64,000 nucleotides of DNA from Sacculina carcini (GCA_916048095.2 OU696583.1:8738822-8802821); one strand, 5' to 3'. Counted from the stretch's first letter, positions 37,244 to 49,832 are shown. Numbers and translations are program-made. Notes: generated by a model not told the origin, from the letters alone.

Positions 37244-40200
37244 TACATTACATTAAGACACTTATATCGCGCTTTTCACCCGAAGGTCTCAAAAGCGCTC
37301 AGACACACATGCACACACTCAAACACAAGAGTCATACACATAAACAATAACGCGCACACAAACACACACACTCACAAAAAACAGACAAGCACATATACGC
37401 ACAAACGCAAACAGACATTCGCGTTGACATACGCAAAAATACACACAAACACACCACCCCCACACACACACAGAATATGTACACAAACGAGCCAATTTCA
37501 AAGTCTAGGACTGTGATTGTTAAGCTTTTTTAAGTGTTTGCATAATTTTTTCAATTAAGCAGTCAGTTCTCGTATCGTTCTGATTTATTGATAGCTATGA
37601 TAAAAAAGAAAATAATAAATAACCAAATAACAAAACTTGTTTATTCAATGTGTGCCAATGTGATAAATCACACTAAGATAAATAAGCGCTGTTTTCCTCC
37701 AGAAATAAATATAAAACACATAGAAAACCTCACTAGAAAACCCCTGATCTAGAAAGCCAACTAACAAAGAGACTGTACTCGACGCCGACCGAGTTGCCAA
37801 GCATTCACAAACACGTGCGTGTTTATCACTCGGCACTGACCGAAGGCCATGCGATGTTAGCGTCTTGATGGCGGGCCGGCGGCATGTAGGAACGCTTGCA
37901 GCGAACAGACCGGCAGTGAGAACTTTCTTGGCGTGCCAGCGAGGCTGAGGAGCGGGCCCTGTTCGTGCCCTGTCCTTCCTCACAGCTGTCGATTTCGATG
38001 AAGACTCGTCGATGACGACACAGGGCCGGTCTTCTTCTCCGCTGGCGTCACTCGAGCACCAGTCGTCAAACAATGGCACTGGCACTTCACAGTACGTCGA
38101 CGCACCGCTGACAAACACACAAACACGCAGTGAATATCTCTGAACACATCTGCACACACAGAATCGCTGCATCCCAAACAACAGGAGGCATATAAACAAG
38201 TAACATAAAATAACACACACACACATGGTTTTCAATAGTATTTAAAACCAGCACTCTAGTCAATTTGTGAATGCCTAACTAGGAGATGTATCTCGTTATC
38301 AGACATTGTCAATCTATTGCTTGAAGATATTATTTCAAGTGTGTTCTAGGTGTTTGTTTTGACAATACACATTTAAACTTGATCATGAACACATACACAC
38401 TAGACAAGAGACACTAGACAAGATAGAGATACACACTAGACAAGATAGAGATACACACTAGACAAGAAACACTAGACAAGAGACACTAGACAAGAGAGAT
38501 ACACACTAGACAAGAGACACTAGACAAAAGAGATACACACTATACAAGAGAGATACACACTAGACAAGAGACACTAGACAAGATAGAGATACACACTAGA
38601 CAAGAGACACTAGACAAGATAGAGATACACACTAGACAAGAGACACTAGACAAAAGAGATACACACTATACAAAAGAGATACACACTATACAAAAGAGAT
38701 ACACACTAGACAAGATAGAGATACACACTAGACAAGAGACACTAGACAAGATAGAGATACACACTAGACAAGAGACACTAGACAAGATAGAGATACACAC
38801 TAGACAAGAGACACTAGACAAAAGAGATACACACTATACAAAAGAGATACACACTAGACAAGATAGAGATACACACTAGACAAGAGACACTAGACAAGAG
38901 AGACACTAGACAAGAAACACTAGACAAGAGAGACACTAGACAAGAGAGATACACACTAGACAAGAGAGATACACACTAGACAAGAGAGATACACTAGACA
39001 AGAGATACTAGACAAGAGAGATACACACTAGACATACTCGCTGAGAGTGGCTGTGGATTCGGTGGACGATGAGGGCAGACGAGTCGTATGCGTCGCTTTT
39101 GTCGCCGCACGTGCAACAACACGTGTCTCGTCGCCGGATTGAGCGGAAACCGGCCGGCTCACTGCTGCTGCTGAAGACAACACGCCAGACCGACTCTTGC
39201 AGCCGGCATCCAGCACATCTGTGTCCGGGTCCTGCTTCACCGTCAAGCCGACACTGCAGGCAACAGCGACAGGGACAGTGACGGCGGCGGTGCCTGTTGA
39301 TACGTCACACGAGCTTTCACCGTCATTTTTCACCACCAGACGAGCACACGTATGTCCGTTCTCCAGTGACCGGCCCACACTGGAGCAAACATCGCCACAG
39401 GTATCATCCGGAGAAGGGCGATATACCGCGTCGATGACGGCTGCTGATATCCTGGACTCAGCGGAATTATTGCTGGAGGGCACGTCCGACACAGAACACG
39501 CTGCAGCGGCACCATAGTTCCGCTCCTTCTCGTCGCCATGCCCCAGATGACTGTCCCGTGGTGATAACGAGCAGTTTTTCACGCCGACACAGCCACCGCC
39601 TCCACCGGCACGCCGCCGTCTCTTGCTGACCGGAAAGCCAGTGCGGTTGGCCTTGCGTCTACGTCTTCTCACAGAGCCGCCGTCCGACAGTGTGGCACAT
39701 TTGGCGGCACGGTGCTGCAGAACAGTGACAGCAGACGGTGAGTCTACCGGGCCCTCCAACCTCGAACAATCACCGACACGTGACTCTACCACCAACTCTG
39801 TCCCACCGTCTGGCACCACGACTCGGGAACACGAAGATTTAGCACCAGCAGAGGCGGCAGCGGTGATACACAAGCGGTCGTCGGTCTCAGTGGCTGGACG
39901 GCAGGAGGTTTGATCGGCAGTTTCACTTGCGTGTGAGCACTGCCGACGACCATTCACTGCCGGCACCTGGCCGATTTCTGTCACCTCACCGTTGGCACGC
40001 CGTGTGGTCGCCGCAGCAGCAGCTCTGCCACCGACGACCACAGCCGAGCTGCGCTGAGACTTTTTGCCGGCACGCACGCGCCTCACACGCCCGCCGCACG
40101 ACACATCGACGCGCGTCTGAACGTCGACGGCCGCACGCGACGGAGCTGTGGACGCTGTGGTGAAGAGACAAGGTGCAGGAGGCAGCGGACTGTCAGCAAG

Positions 40201-40367
40201 ATAAGCCCGGAGCGCCGCGCGAAGCCTGGCAGTGACGTCAGCGGCCGCGTGGCTGGACACATCGACTAGCACGGCGGGATTGACAGGCGACGGCTCGCTG
40301 AACAAATGATTGCGCTTCTTCAACGGCAAACATTGCTCCTTGCCAGCGCCACATTCACCCGTCTGAA

Positions 40368-40407
<40 letters not shown>

Positions 40408-43018
40408 CCGTAATTGCAACCAAGCATCACACAATCACAGGCACGCAAGTACATATGCAATAACAGAAACACGCACGTATACACACAAGGACAGAAAAGT
40501 GCGGAGAGGATAGATAAATAGCCGAGGCGAATGACACTCACGGTGTTTGCTTGTAGCCGATGTTGCTGGTTTTTCTTGCCACGCCGCGTGACAGTGATAG
40601 CAGCAGCATCGGTGTCAACAGCACCTCCGCCCGTCACCGCCGAGCGTCTCCGCCGACGACCGTACTTTCTCAGCGCAAACACGGTGTCCGAACTGCCGTC
40701 CACACGGGCCTCTGTCAGCGACGGCGGCGGTGATGAAACAGCGCCCGACAGAACAAGCCGACACAAACGACGAGCTGTCTCCTCCACATCGGCAAGCAGC
40801 ACCGACTCGACCACGCCGTCTCGACCGCGCACGAGTCTCAAGCGCCGCTGTGCTGCTTCATCCGTCATCTGTGACGTCACACTAGCCGGCGCCGGAGACG
40901 CAGCGCCGGAATCCAGCGGGGAAGCGGTGTCCGGCAGCGGCGAGGCGACACAACGCACCGGGGTGGGTCGCAGACGAGGCGTACACGCGGCCGACGCACG
41001 CACGCGTCGCACACGCAAGCAACTGCGCCACTCGCCATCAATTGTCGTGGCTGATGAGCCGGCCACTGGCTCTCTGGAGGCAACCGCTGACGTCGCCTCC
41101 GAGTCAGATTTGGCCGGTGGGGGAGTTTGTGCGCCGTCACGCGACAATCCCAGCTGCCGACACTGTTCGTCGAGGTCCGGCGGTAATTTCAGCCGGCCGG
41201 AACAGGCGTTCTCGTGATGGAACCGCACCGAAGTCTGGCGGTAGCCGTGCGCGCGCAGCCTGGAGTTCTTGTTTTCGCTGTTGAGGATGTCGGACAGCGA
41301 TGGTCTGCGTACAGCCGCCGCGGTGAACGGCAGCGAGGTGGCGGTCGATATGCAGTTGCTGGCCGCCGGACTGCACGAGCCGAGCGTGACACTGCCACGC
41401 CGCCGCCGCCGCTGCCAACTGTGCGTCTGTCTCGCACCAGCTGACGGGACGGCCCGTTCAGCCGAGCTCTGCCGCTTGGTCTTCGTTGGCGCCGCCGCCA
41501 CCGCCGGCTTACTCGCCACGGACGGATGTCGTCGGCGCCGGCGCTTGTGGTCCGCGCTGCTAGTTGACGACGCCGCACGTCGACACGAACGCTGGCGTCT
41601 GCTGGAAGAGCACACACCGACATTGACGCTCGATTCCCAGGGACGCACCGGCGGCAGCTTGCAGGCGTCAGCCGACGAAGCCAGCGGCCTGTCAACGGCG
41701 CTGGAAGACCGTTTCAGTCTGTTCTTCCACCACGTCTGCTTGGCGTTCTCCGGCGTCACATTTGAGCAGTGGCCAGTCACCGAGGAGGAGGAGATGACTG
41801 TGGAGATCGGTGGTTGTGAACTGTCATCATCGCTACCGAGACGCGCCAGTGCCGCACTCACACTGCCGCTGATCTGAGCGCTCAGCTCGTCTGATTCATC
41901 ATGATTGGTTGCTGCTGCCACTGGTGCGCCACCATCACGTGAACTTATACTGGACGCCACGACTGTCGCACCATGCGCCGCATCTGTCTCATTATCATCT
42001 TCATCACTACTGCTGCCACTGCTCGATGTTGAGCTGGATGTTGAACTAGCACTGCCAGACTCCGACGAGCAAGATGATGACGAGGAAGAACCTGATGATG
42101 ACGAAGAACCGTTGTTCTCCGACGACGAGGAAGTAGATGATGATGAACATGGTGATGGTGAAGACGGGACACGTGTGTCATCTTCAACGTTTGCGTCCAG
42201 TCCTGCCTCGCACGACGGTCTGACTATCTCGGTGTCCTGATCGTCGATCTGCGTGTGGCTCCCAACACGTGCAAGACACGAGGCATAGACGTCGCAGGAC
42301 TCGGGCGCATCGCTGGCCTCACTCGAGCCGTCTTCGTCGTCATCGTCGGCAAGCTCGTCGCCGCTCACTTCAGCCTCACTGCTCGATTCAGCGCTGGAAA
42401 GAGCGACGGCGGCGACGGCGGTGGAGGCGGCCGATACTGAGCTTCTGCTTGGAGACGCCGGAGAATCCTGCAATCAAGCGCACATGAGAAAAAACAAACA
42501 ATCCACACACACACACATTAATCATCTCCAACATTGCCGCCAAAATATTCACTGGAATAAACAAAACGACAGAACGATAATAACAACATTTAATGCTACG
42601 TGTGTGGGTGTGCATGCATATGCAAAGACCTGTGTGTACGCGAGTGTGCGTATGGATATATGTGCGAGTATATTTCGCGTTGAGTTGTAAATGTGCATGA
42701 ATGTATTGTATATCTATAAATTATGTCGTATTGTACAATGCTATGCTGTCATACTCATGTTATGCGGTGGCTCTGTGAGCTTCTTTGGATAAGTGCAGCT
42801 AGAAATATGTTTAAAGAAGAATTTTAGAGGAGTAAAATCATAAATAATAGCTGAGCACTAGCCTGGATGGCCTTGACATCAACTGTCGACGGTAGATCGT
42901 CGACATCGACGCTGTCATCATCGCTGCCGACGAAGCTCGGCGTCCAGGCGACGTTCAGCGGCGGCGGTAACACACAGCGGCCACATTGAGAGTCGATCAT
43001 CGGTCGGCGACACGACAT
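27675..43018 (-). CDS. ASH1L: ASH1L-type histone H3K36 methyltransferase
   Basis: Fifteen exons on the minus strand: 43018-42863, 42467-40542, 40362-39038, 38107-37837, 37132-36859, 36563-36313, 35921-35735, 34770-34610, 33924-33571, 33214-32980, 32845-32438, 31298-31159, 30314-30197, 29721-29583, 28215-27675; about 2161 aa (human 2969, fly about 2200). It is a Trithorax-group enzyme. The N-terminal half is Ser/acidic and basic low-complexity. Then come [11 protein letters not shown] and LPFDVWW...RRLRTNYYYDVKP; AWS ([17 protein letters not shown]); SET ([25 protein letters not shown]); post-SET ([10 protein letters not shown]); a diverged bromodomain; PHD ([19 protein letters not shown]) and BAH ([22 protein letters not shown]). 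Uncertain points: intron 1 needs a GC-AG donor (CAG/GCTAGT), and exon 4 may end at 37841 (GTCAGT) if exon 5 starts at 37109. All other junctions agree in phase. Confidence 0.92.
28372..29570 (-). repeat. 1.2-kb minisatellite CAGATATTAAGAGA in the last ASH1L intron
   Basis: Roughly 85 tandem 14-bp units (CAGATATTAAGAGA; variants with AAACAG, GACATT or ACACAT) fill most of intron 14. On the sense strand the array begins about 15 nt after the splice donor at 29583/29582. It is not CRISPR: there are no spacers. Confidence 0.95.
30060..30134 (-). pseudogene. Degenerate tRNA-Val(CAC)-like sequence in an ASH1L intron
   Basis: On the minus strand: A box TGGTGTAGTGG, a perfect five-pair anticodon stem CCCGC/GCGGG with loop CTCACAA (anticodon CAC, Val), and B box GGTTCGAAACC. 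The T stem pairs only next to the loop and the 3' acceptor arm does not match GCCTCCG, so it is a pseudogene or SINE head. Three copies of a TTATGACAAACGG-type unit follow its 3' side. Confidence 0.6.
30702..31104. mobile_element. Tc1/mariner-like MITE with TA duplication
   Basis: Imperfect inverted ends of about 27 bp: TCGTATATTTCTGCGTATAA at the left, and, reverse-complemented from the right, CCGTACATTTCGGCGTATAA. Both continue into a GCGACC or ACGACC block. TA dinucleotides flank both ends (30700-30701 and 31105-31106), the target duplication of the Tc1/mariner superfamily. About 400 bp, no transposase. It sits about 50 nt from the PHD-exon donor of ASH1L. Confidence 0.65.
32886..32941 (+). 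repeat. SINE-like fragment (AGGTCTC...GCGCT family), ASH1L intron 10
   Basis: TTACATTAAGACATCTGTAT, CGCGCTTTTCACCCGAAG and TCTCAAAAGCGCT, nearly identical to 37247-37302. Confidence 0.55.
34401..34618 (-). repeat. Three decoy copies of the ASH1L SET-exon splice donor
   Basis: The true junction at 34610/34609 (sense GTCACACAG/GTGCTAACTGTC) is followed in the intron by three copies reading GTCACACAG/GTGCAAACTGTC, at 34517-34537, 34462-34482 and 34401-34421, separated by (GA)n. Each copy keeps about ten exonic and eleven intronic bases, so each is a plausible 5' splice site. Confidence 0.85.
34860..34985 (+). repeat. Retroposon 3' tail ending in (TTGAAC)n
   Basis: GTTCATGGCAATAAACTTTG followed by tandem AACTTG units is the common 3' end of LINE/SINE elements. 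It is followed by a truncated TACATTAAGACATTTATATC block of the SINE-like family. It lies in ASH1L intron 7 in antisense orientation. Confidence 0.5.
37247..37302 (+). repeat. SINE-like fragment (AGGTCTC...GCGCT family), ASH1L intron 4
   Basis: ACATTAAGACACTTATATCG, CGCTTTTCACCCGAAGGTCT and CAAAAGCGCTC; a close copy of 32886-32941, following a (CA)n run. Confidence 0.55.
38385..39031 (-). repeat. Minisatellite ACTAGACAAGAGAGATACAC in ASH1L intron 3
   Basis: Tandem, variable 12-22 bp units of ACACTAGACAAGAGA and GATAGAGATACAC. On the sense strand the array starts about five bases inside the intron after the exon-3 donor (GA/GTATGT at 39038), so the donor is effectively the first repeat unit. 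Confidence 0.93.
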
Positions 43019-44137
43019 TCAGGTGTCGGCCACGCACACACATACACCCACACCCACACTGGCTGTCCACAACCAGACATATACTTCAAAATCGTCAAGT
43101 TTATTTGGTGCAGTGCTAATAATAGCCATACATACGACAGCAAAACCTGCAAGACTACAGAAAAATAACAGCATTGTACTGCAGCATATAGCACAATAAA
43201 CGAAATAAACAAAGAAAGGTGTACAAAAAGGGCAGACCATTACAACATAAAAGGGTAAAAATATGGGAATCTTCGAACAAATTAATGGGAAAAAATTTAA
43301 CTGATATAATATTTATAACAAAGTACTATTCTTTGCAAAAATCTCTCTATAAATCAATTAAACGGAGAGCTCACTCATCGAGCATGGTCACACAACAGGG
43401 CACGAATAAGCACGATAGATAGCTTCGCTTTCAAACCAAATAAAACGCGAAAAAGTGTAAAAAAGTGACACCCCACCTTGAATATATCACATATTTGAAA
43501 ATAAGCAAAGCAATAGCGCAGTAGACTGGCACACCGCGCGTAATAAACCACCACACAAAGCTGCCAGTTCAATTTTATATGTACGCGACGCTGACTTCAT
43601 CAATTGGGCGTTGAAATTGTCGTGTGTTTGTATTGTGTGGTCTTTGAAATTTTTTCTCATGGAAATCGCTACAGTATTGATAGGCTGTGTATTTTTGGTG
43701 CAACGTCGTGTCCGCTTTTTCTCCAGTGCTTCTCAATCGGTTCAAATCAAGCCTGTTTGCTAAGAACGAGTTTGGCACGCTAAGGTGAATACTAACCGGT
43801 ATCGCATATTTATTATTTTTATTATTTAATTGTGTCTGTTGCATCTACCTGGGGTGCACCACTGTTCACATATTTTCAACAGTATTTTGAGGGTCAAGTA
43901 TTTTTCCGATGTGCCATCCACTTCGATTCCGCATATTTATTATCCATAATCAATGTTCCCGCTTATTGCGCTAAATATTTTTCCTAAATGAGTGCGGGAT
44001 GTAGTGCAGAGAAGTGGAACATCAGGAAGTGCCGTTGGAAAAGCAAGCCCCCCTCACTCATCGAATTAGGCTTGCCAGTAGTTTTACTTGGAAAATGGGC
44101 GTAATTTTTATTTTTATTGTATTTCACCATTTTACAG
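43019..44137. promoter_or_regulatory. Divergent region between ASH1L and the BTB-ZF gene
   Basis: About 1.1 kb between two head-to-head starts, so both promoters should lie here. A TGA in frame directly precedes the ASH1L ATG. An 89-codon minus-strand ORF (43575-43844) shows no family features. No TATA box or repeat recognised. Confidence 0.45.
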
Positions 44138-44154
44138 TGGCTGATAGGGCGAGC

Positions 44155-47050
44155 ATGGCGTCAGTGCGACGTGCTGCGGAGGCGCTGCACGTGAATCACT
44201 GGAGTGACCGGGTAATGCGGGGTATTGAAGAATTGTTCAACAAACAGGAACATTGTGATCTGACACTGCGCTTTCCATCGCGTGATATCAAGGTGATTGC
44301 TCGTGTACTTCACTTTCAGCTTGAGTGAGACTTCCGCTTGACCCTTACACACACACATGCATATTATAGACTTTCAACCCCAATAGTCCATAACACAAAG
44401 CGTTCAACATCAATCCTTTATTCCAACAACGACAATTCCTTGTTTAATTCTTATTTTTTATTCTTTATTCCTTCTTTCTTCTCTAATCAGTAGATCAATC
44501 TACAACATGCATACATACACACACATGCATACACATATATACAAACAATGGAGTGATATGTTTATATTTTTGCGTGTTATATACATAAGTTATATTATCT
44601 GATGTAGCCGCGTAGTCGTTGCCAACCATTGTCTCTTTGTACCATATTCTACTTCAATCATGTCCGTCTATGAGCTTGCTCGATGATGGACATTTCTGCC
44701 ATTTTATAACTTGTATATTCGTATGAAATTATTTGTGTGAAAAATGTGGCAATAAACCGAACAAACAAAAACACACACATACATACACATACACATACAC
44801 GTACACATACGCACACGTACACACACTGACAGACACACACACACGTACACATACACATACACACTGACACACACACACACACACACAGAATTTACATTTG
44901 TCTTGTGTGTTAATATGTTGATGTTGTGTTGTTGTTATTACGCAGGCGCACCGTGTTGTTTTGTTGTCTTGTGTGTTAATATGTTGACGTTGTGTTGTTG
45001 TTGTTACGCAGGCGCACCGTGTTGTTTTGTTGTCGTGTTCGCCGTTTTTCAGTGCGTTGTTGAAAGGCAAGGCGAGCGGTCACAAGATCGTAGAAATGCC
45101 ACCGCAAGTGGACGCGGCCGCCATGGCTGCCATTATCTCGTGAGTTTGCCGCTGTGGCACCTCCGTTTCTTCAATTTCTCTAAATAATTTCCAAACTAAA
45201 TTTATTATCACATATAAACATACACATGGACACTATCATAATTGCATATCGAGATGTTGTGTGGGAGCAGGAAGACGTAAGGACAAGGCGTTCTGTCTCA
45301 ATCTCCCGAGATCCTACACAACACAAGAAACATAAGACATAAACAATGTTCATATGTATACAAATACAACAACACAAATCTTATAAGATATAATCCAAGT
45401 ATTTGACGCAACAACTGAAAATAAGGAAAAAAAGATAAGTGAATTAAATTAAATAAAAGAATGAAAAACATTACAAATGTCTTGATAATACTCTTTTTGA
45501 ATTAACCTTGTTTTCATAATTTTAAATTGTTTTTTTTCCCAAGGTAAATCAATTAAATTTGGTATTTTTGTAGATAAAATATCCTTCCAGACGATTGTTT
45601 TATTTCTCTTCTCTTTCTTCTACCAGTTTGTTGCGATTTATTCACGATGTGATAAGTGACTGAATGAAAACGGATAATTTTCCGTTGTCAACCGTATTTT
45701 GAGAGTATGATTCCTTGCTATACCTGTACTTATTTATTCACTTGTTTATTCACCGATTTATATTCACCGATTTGTTTATACGGCAGAAGAGCTTTTAGGC
45801 TCGGACTGTCTAGCTTTGTCTTAAATATGCTACTCTTTTTACTATCCACTACTTCTTCCCTTAATTTATTCCATTCATCCACGCATCAATATGGGAAACT
45901 AAACTGTGTGTGTGTGTGTCAGGTTTATATACACAGGCCGACTTCAGTGTCGCCTCGATCTGGCATCTCTGTGTAGAACGGCGCGCGTGCTGCAGCTCAC
46001 TGCTCTGGTGTCCCTGTTGGAGTCACGTGTCACCCCCAGCAACGGCGATGCGGAAGGGGGGCGACACTGTGGCTCAGATCACGTGGCTCGCGCCTCGTGA
46101 GTTTATGTCTGTGTGTGTGTGTGTGTCTGTGTGTGTGTAAAGTAAAGTAAAGTAAATATATTTGCCACTCATCATAACATGTACACAATAAAGAAAGATA
46201 AAGCAATATATGTGGCGCATGTCCATTAAGCCCAAGCTCCTGATGGACATTTAGGGTCAATATATATATACATGAACAATTATAAACGTACAACACATAC
46301 ACGAACACTTATACACTTATACATACATACATACAAGTTTGCATACACATCAGTGATTCATCTTCATCAATGCGATGGCTGTCAGTCGCAACAAAGTGTG
46401 TGTGTGTGTGTGTCTGTGTGTGTGTATGTGTGTGTGTGTGTGTGGCGGTGGTTGTATGTTAGGCGCGGTAGGTCGGGCTGTGTTCAAGCAAGTGACTGCA
46501 AACTATATCATTCAATATCAATTTTCACAATTGTAAAATTGACTTGTAAATGGTATATTTATTGACTGAGATTTTCATGTTCTCGTGGTGTGTTAGTCGG
46601 TGCGACCTCACAAATGCGACCTAACTGCACGCAATTACATGAAGCCAAATCGGCATAGAAATATTGATATTAAATATAAATATATGCATTCCAGGCGATT
46701 CAGCAAATTATTTCCTTTCTGCAATTAATAATAATATTATTAATTACAGGCAAATCCAGTAGCATGGGGGAAGAGTGCAAGCACTATTACCACCCTAAGG
46801 TGGCCCCATGTACCGGAAGCGCCCAAAAGATTCAGAGAGAAAGAGAGTTGGAAAAGAAAATAATAAATAAATAACAATAAATAATAAACCATCATCCGAT
46901 AACACTTCAAAATGTCACTCCGCCCACGCTCCTCAATAAATAACAACAATTAACAGATAAATATGTGATTCAGTAAATAACAACCATCAATAAATAAGAA
47001 TAATATTTGTAATAGCATTGATCTTACTGAGAATCACGTAAATTGGTGAT

Positions 47051-47094
<44 letters not shown>

Positions 47095-49832
47095 TGATAG
47101 GTTGTCTCCCATGTTGAAGACGATCAAGATTGCGCCTGTTAAACGGCGGAAAGTCTTCAAGGAGTAAGTGTGCTGTTTCTCATATTTCACATATCTCTCG
47201 TGGTTCAGCAACTTGTTTTGTATGTGTGTGTGTGTGTTTGTATGTGTGTGTGTGGTTTCTCGAGGTAACCAGTTGACCTCGAGGTCAGGTCAGTTGGGCA
47301 TCGATTGAGTTCTGACCTCCCTACGCTTCCTTCTACATGAATCCCATTTTGTTTCTGCTGAAATCTGGTCGCAAGATGTGCTAGTATGCTGTTGTGGGCA
47401 ATGCATTGTGATCTATGCTATCGCAATGATTCCTGTACTTTCTGTTCATAACCATAATATTAAACCGTTTCACTGGAGGATGTACGCTGTTGATAATCAT
47501 TCTCTTATTTGTATTTTCTGCATTTTATCATTTTATATCGGTGTTTCTTCTACTCTGGCGTCTCTATATGATTTAATTCTTTCTGTATGTGTGTACGCGT
47601 GTGTGTGTGTAGACGCGAGAGTCCGCCGGTGTTTGCGGATCCGCCGGCCAGCGCTGTGCGTCCATCTCGCTTCGAATATCCTGCCGATCTGACAGCTCTG
47701 TGTTTGCCCAGTGTGGATCATTGTGTGGATCATTGTGCGCCTGTCTTGTCGCCGCTCTCTCGTGCGCCATTCACTGTCTCCGGCGACGCAGATAACGTCG
47801 CCGGCGCCACGTCTTCTTCATCATCGTTATCGTCGTCTTCGTCATGCGACCTGATCACGTCTTGTAGCCCTCACGTCGTAACCAACACTACTGTCTCTCC
47901 ACCCACCGTTCACAACAATGATCAGGTGTGTGTTCAAGTTGTTTATTTTCCACGAGCAAGAGACAATATGATATATAACAAACGATAAACGAAAAAGGTT
48001 GATAGATAAAATTTACTGAGACTTTTGTCTCTTCTCTCTTGCGTGTTACTTTTGTGTTTGTTTTTCACTATTTTCACAAGGCCGTCTGCCGAGCTAGTAC
48101 TTGTGGTGTACTCAAACAACGATAACAGTTATTTTGTGGGATGATGATGTGTGTGTGTGTTTGTATGTGTGTGATGTTCTTAATCATGCATGTATGTTTT
48201 TGCTAGCGGTTCCAATAGAAAATTATGTGACTTCTTCAAATAAGCGTGTCAATTTAACTGAAAAAAGTTGACTATTTTTTTAGCGAGCGTATTTGTTGCA
48301 TTATTGTTGCATATTTGTTGCATTGTGGCCTATTTGTTGCGCAGTCGGTGCCACACAAACAAACCGCACCTCAACTTCTCACGTGCACGCTGTGTGCCGG
48401 TGTGTGTCGACTGCCTGCTCGCGATATGCCCGTGCATCTGGAACAAGAGCACGCCGACACGACCTCGGTGCCCCGCTGTCTGCAATGTGCACGTGCAACA
48501 GCCGTCAACAACAACAACAACAACAGTACAAACGGCCAAACAGAGCCCCAGGCGCTCGTGTTCTCGTCGGTGGTCGATTACGTGCGCCACGTGGAGGACA
48601 CGCATATTTCCGACGGCGGTGGTGGCGGCACGTGCCACGTGTGCGGCTTCGCGGCCACGCGCTGGCTCGAGCTGTTGTACCACCGCCGTCGTCGGCACCG
48701 GCTGGCCGTGCCGCAGTTCGTGCGGTTCCCTCGCTGTGAACGTTGCGACTTTGAGGCGGCGTCGCCGGAGCATTTGACTGTTCATCGTCAGCGCCGGCAT
48801 CGCAACAGTCAGGCTCCCGTTCCGCCCCGTCATCAGTGTCGTCGCTGCGGCGAGCGTTTCACCAGCGACAGTCAGCTGGAGGGTCACGTGCGCACGAGAC
48901 ATGCGGCGGCCAGCAGCCACCGGCCAGTCGACGGCTGGACGTGTCAGCTGTGTGGCATGACGTTCTCGCGCAGCTACAATTTGAAGGGCCACTTGCGTGC
49001 CGTACATCGCGTCTTCACCTCGACCGTGGACAATCAGCGGGTGATTCCTCCTTCCTCATCTTCCTCCTCCACCACCCCTGCTGTTGTTGGTGAAGACCCG
49101 GCGACATCGGTGGCCGGCTCGTCTCTGCTTGTGCTGGCGGATGACGCGGCCGCCTCCATCAAACACCACCAACTACACCAGCAGCAGCAGCAGCAGCTAT
49201 GTATGCCGGCACAACACCTGCACGCGGCCACCGATCGTACCTCCCCTCATCAACAACAACAACAACAACAGTTGGCGCTGTCTGTCGGTTGCGGGTTCAT
49301 ATTGTCGGACGTCGAGACTGCTGAGGGCGGTGCTGTGGCGACCGCCGACGGCTCGTCGCTGATTCCCGTGCAGGATGAGCACGGCATGGTGTCTTATATC
49401 GCTCTGCAACCAGCTGGTGCTGCGACGGCGCCCGACGGAACAGCCCTGCTCGAGATCACTTCTCTACCGCACGCCGCCGCCGACACGCCGCTACTGATGA
49501 CGTCGCACGGCGGCTCGGTGCACCTCACTGACACTGCCATCATGGCGACCGTGTCCTCCTCGGCGGCGTGTGAGGGTTTCATCAGTGACTGCGTGTCTTC
49601 GTTGCCGATGCCTCATGCCGATTTGCACGAGCAGCAGCAGCAGGAGACGGCGGGTCCGGTGTACGCGCTGCCTTCAGTGGCAACGTTGACGGCAGCCAGC
49701 GCCGGCGAGCTGAGCACGCTAGAGCCAGTCAAGGTGTGCTACAGCTCGGCCGCGGGCGATCCGGTCGATGATTGGTCGCACATGATTCCGTCGGTGATGG
49801 CGTCCACCAATCAGAGTCATTCGCGTGTATGA
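44155..49832 (+). CDS. BTB/POZ and C2H2 zinc-finger transcription factor
   Basis: Six exons with consistent phases: 44155-44292, 45012-45139, 45923-46096, 47101-47163, 47613-47925, 48345-49832; 767 aa. Residues 1-115 form a BTB domain (HCDLTLRFPSRDIKAHRVVL, SCSPFFSALLKG, FIYTGRLQC), used for dimerisation and co-repressor recruitment. A basic KRRKVFKE patch at about 160-167 may be a nuclear signal. Exon 6 encodes the C2H2 fingers: Cys286/Cys289 with His303/His308; then fingers starting at Cys369, Cys403, Cys437 and Cys472, the last ending GHLRAVH. A further Cys317/Cys320 pair is separated from His354/His359 by an Asn-rich insert. The tail is Ser-, Gln- and Ala-rich. It is a ZBTB-type factor; I cannot name the orthologue. 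ATG 44155 starts the BTB helix and lies 18 nt after an acceptor-like TTTTACAG. Confidence 0.87.
44899..45030 (+). repeat. 66-bp tandem duplication of the BTB exon-2 acceptor
   Basis: Two 66-bp copies, each ending TTACGCAG/GCGCACCGTGTTGTTTTG, give candidate acceptors at 44945 and 45011. The second fits the BTB domain (AHRVVLLSCSPFF). The first keeps frame but reads into TGA after 13 codons, so using it would truncate the protein. Confidence 0.9.
46727..46995 (-). mobile_element. LINE 3'-end copy, inverted, BTB-ZF intron 3
   Basis: The reverse complement matches 8130-8437 closely: GGGCGGAGTGACATTTTGAA-like block, TTTTGGGCGCTTCCGGTACA, CACCTTAGGGTGGTAATAGT, and an ATTAATAATAATATT tail. Non-coding and antisense to the host gene. 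Confidence 0.62.
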
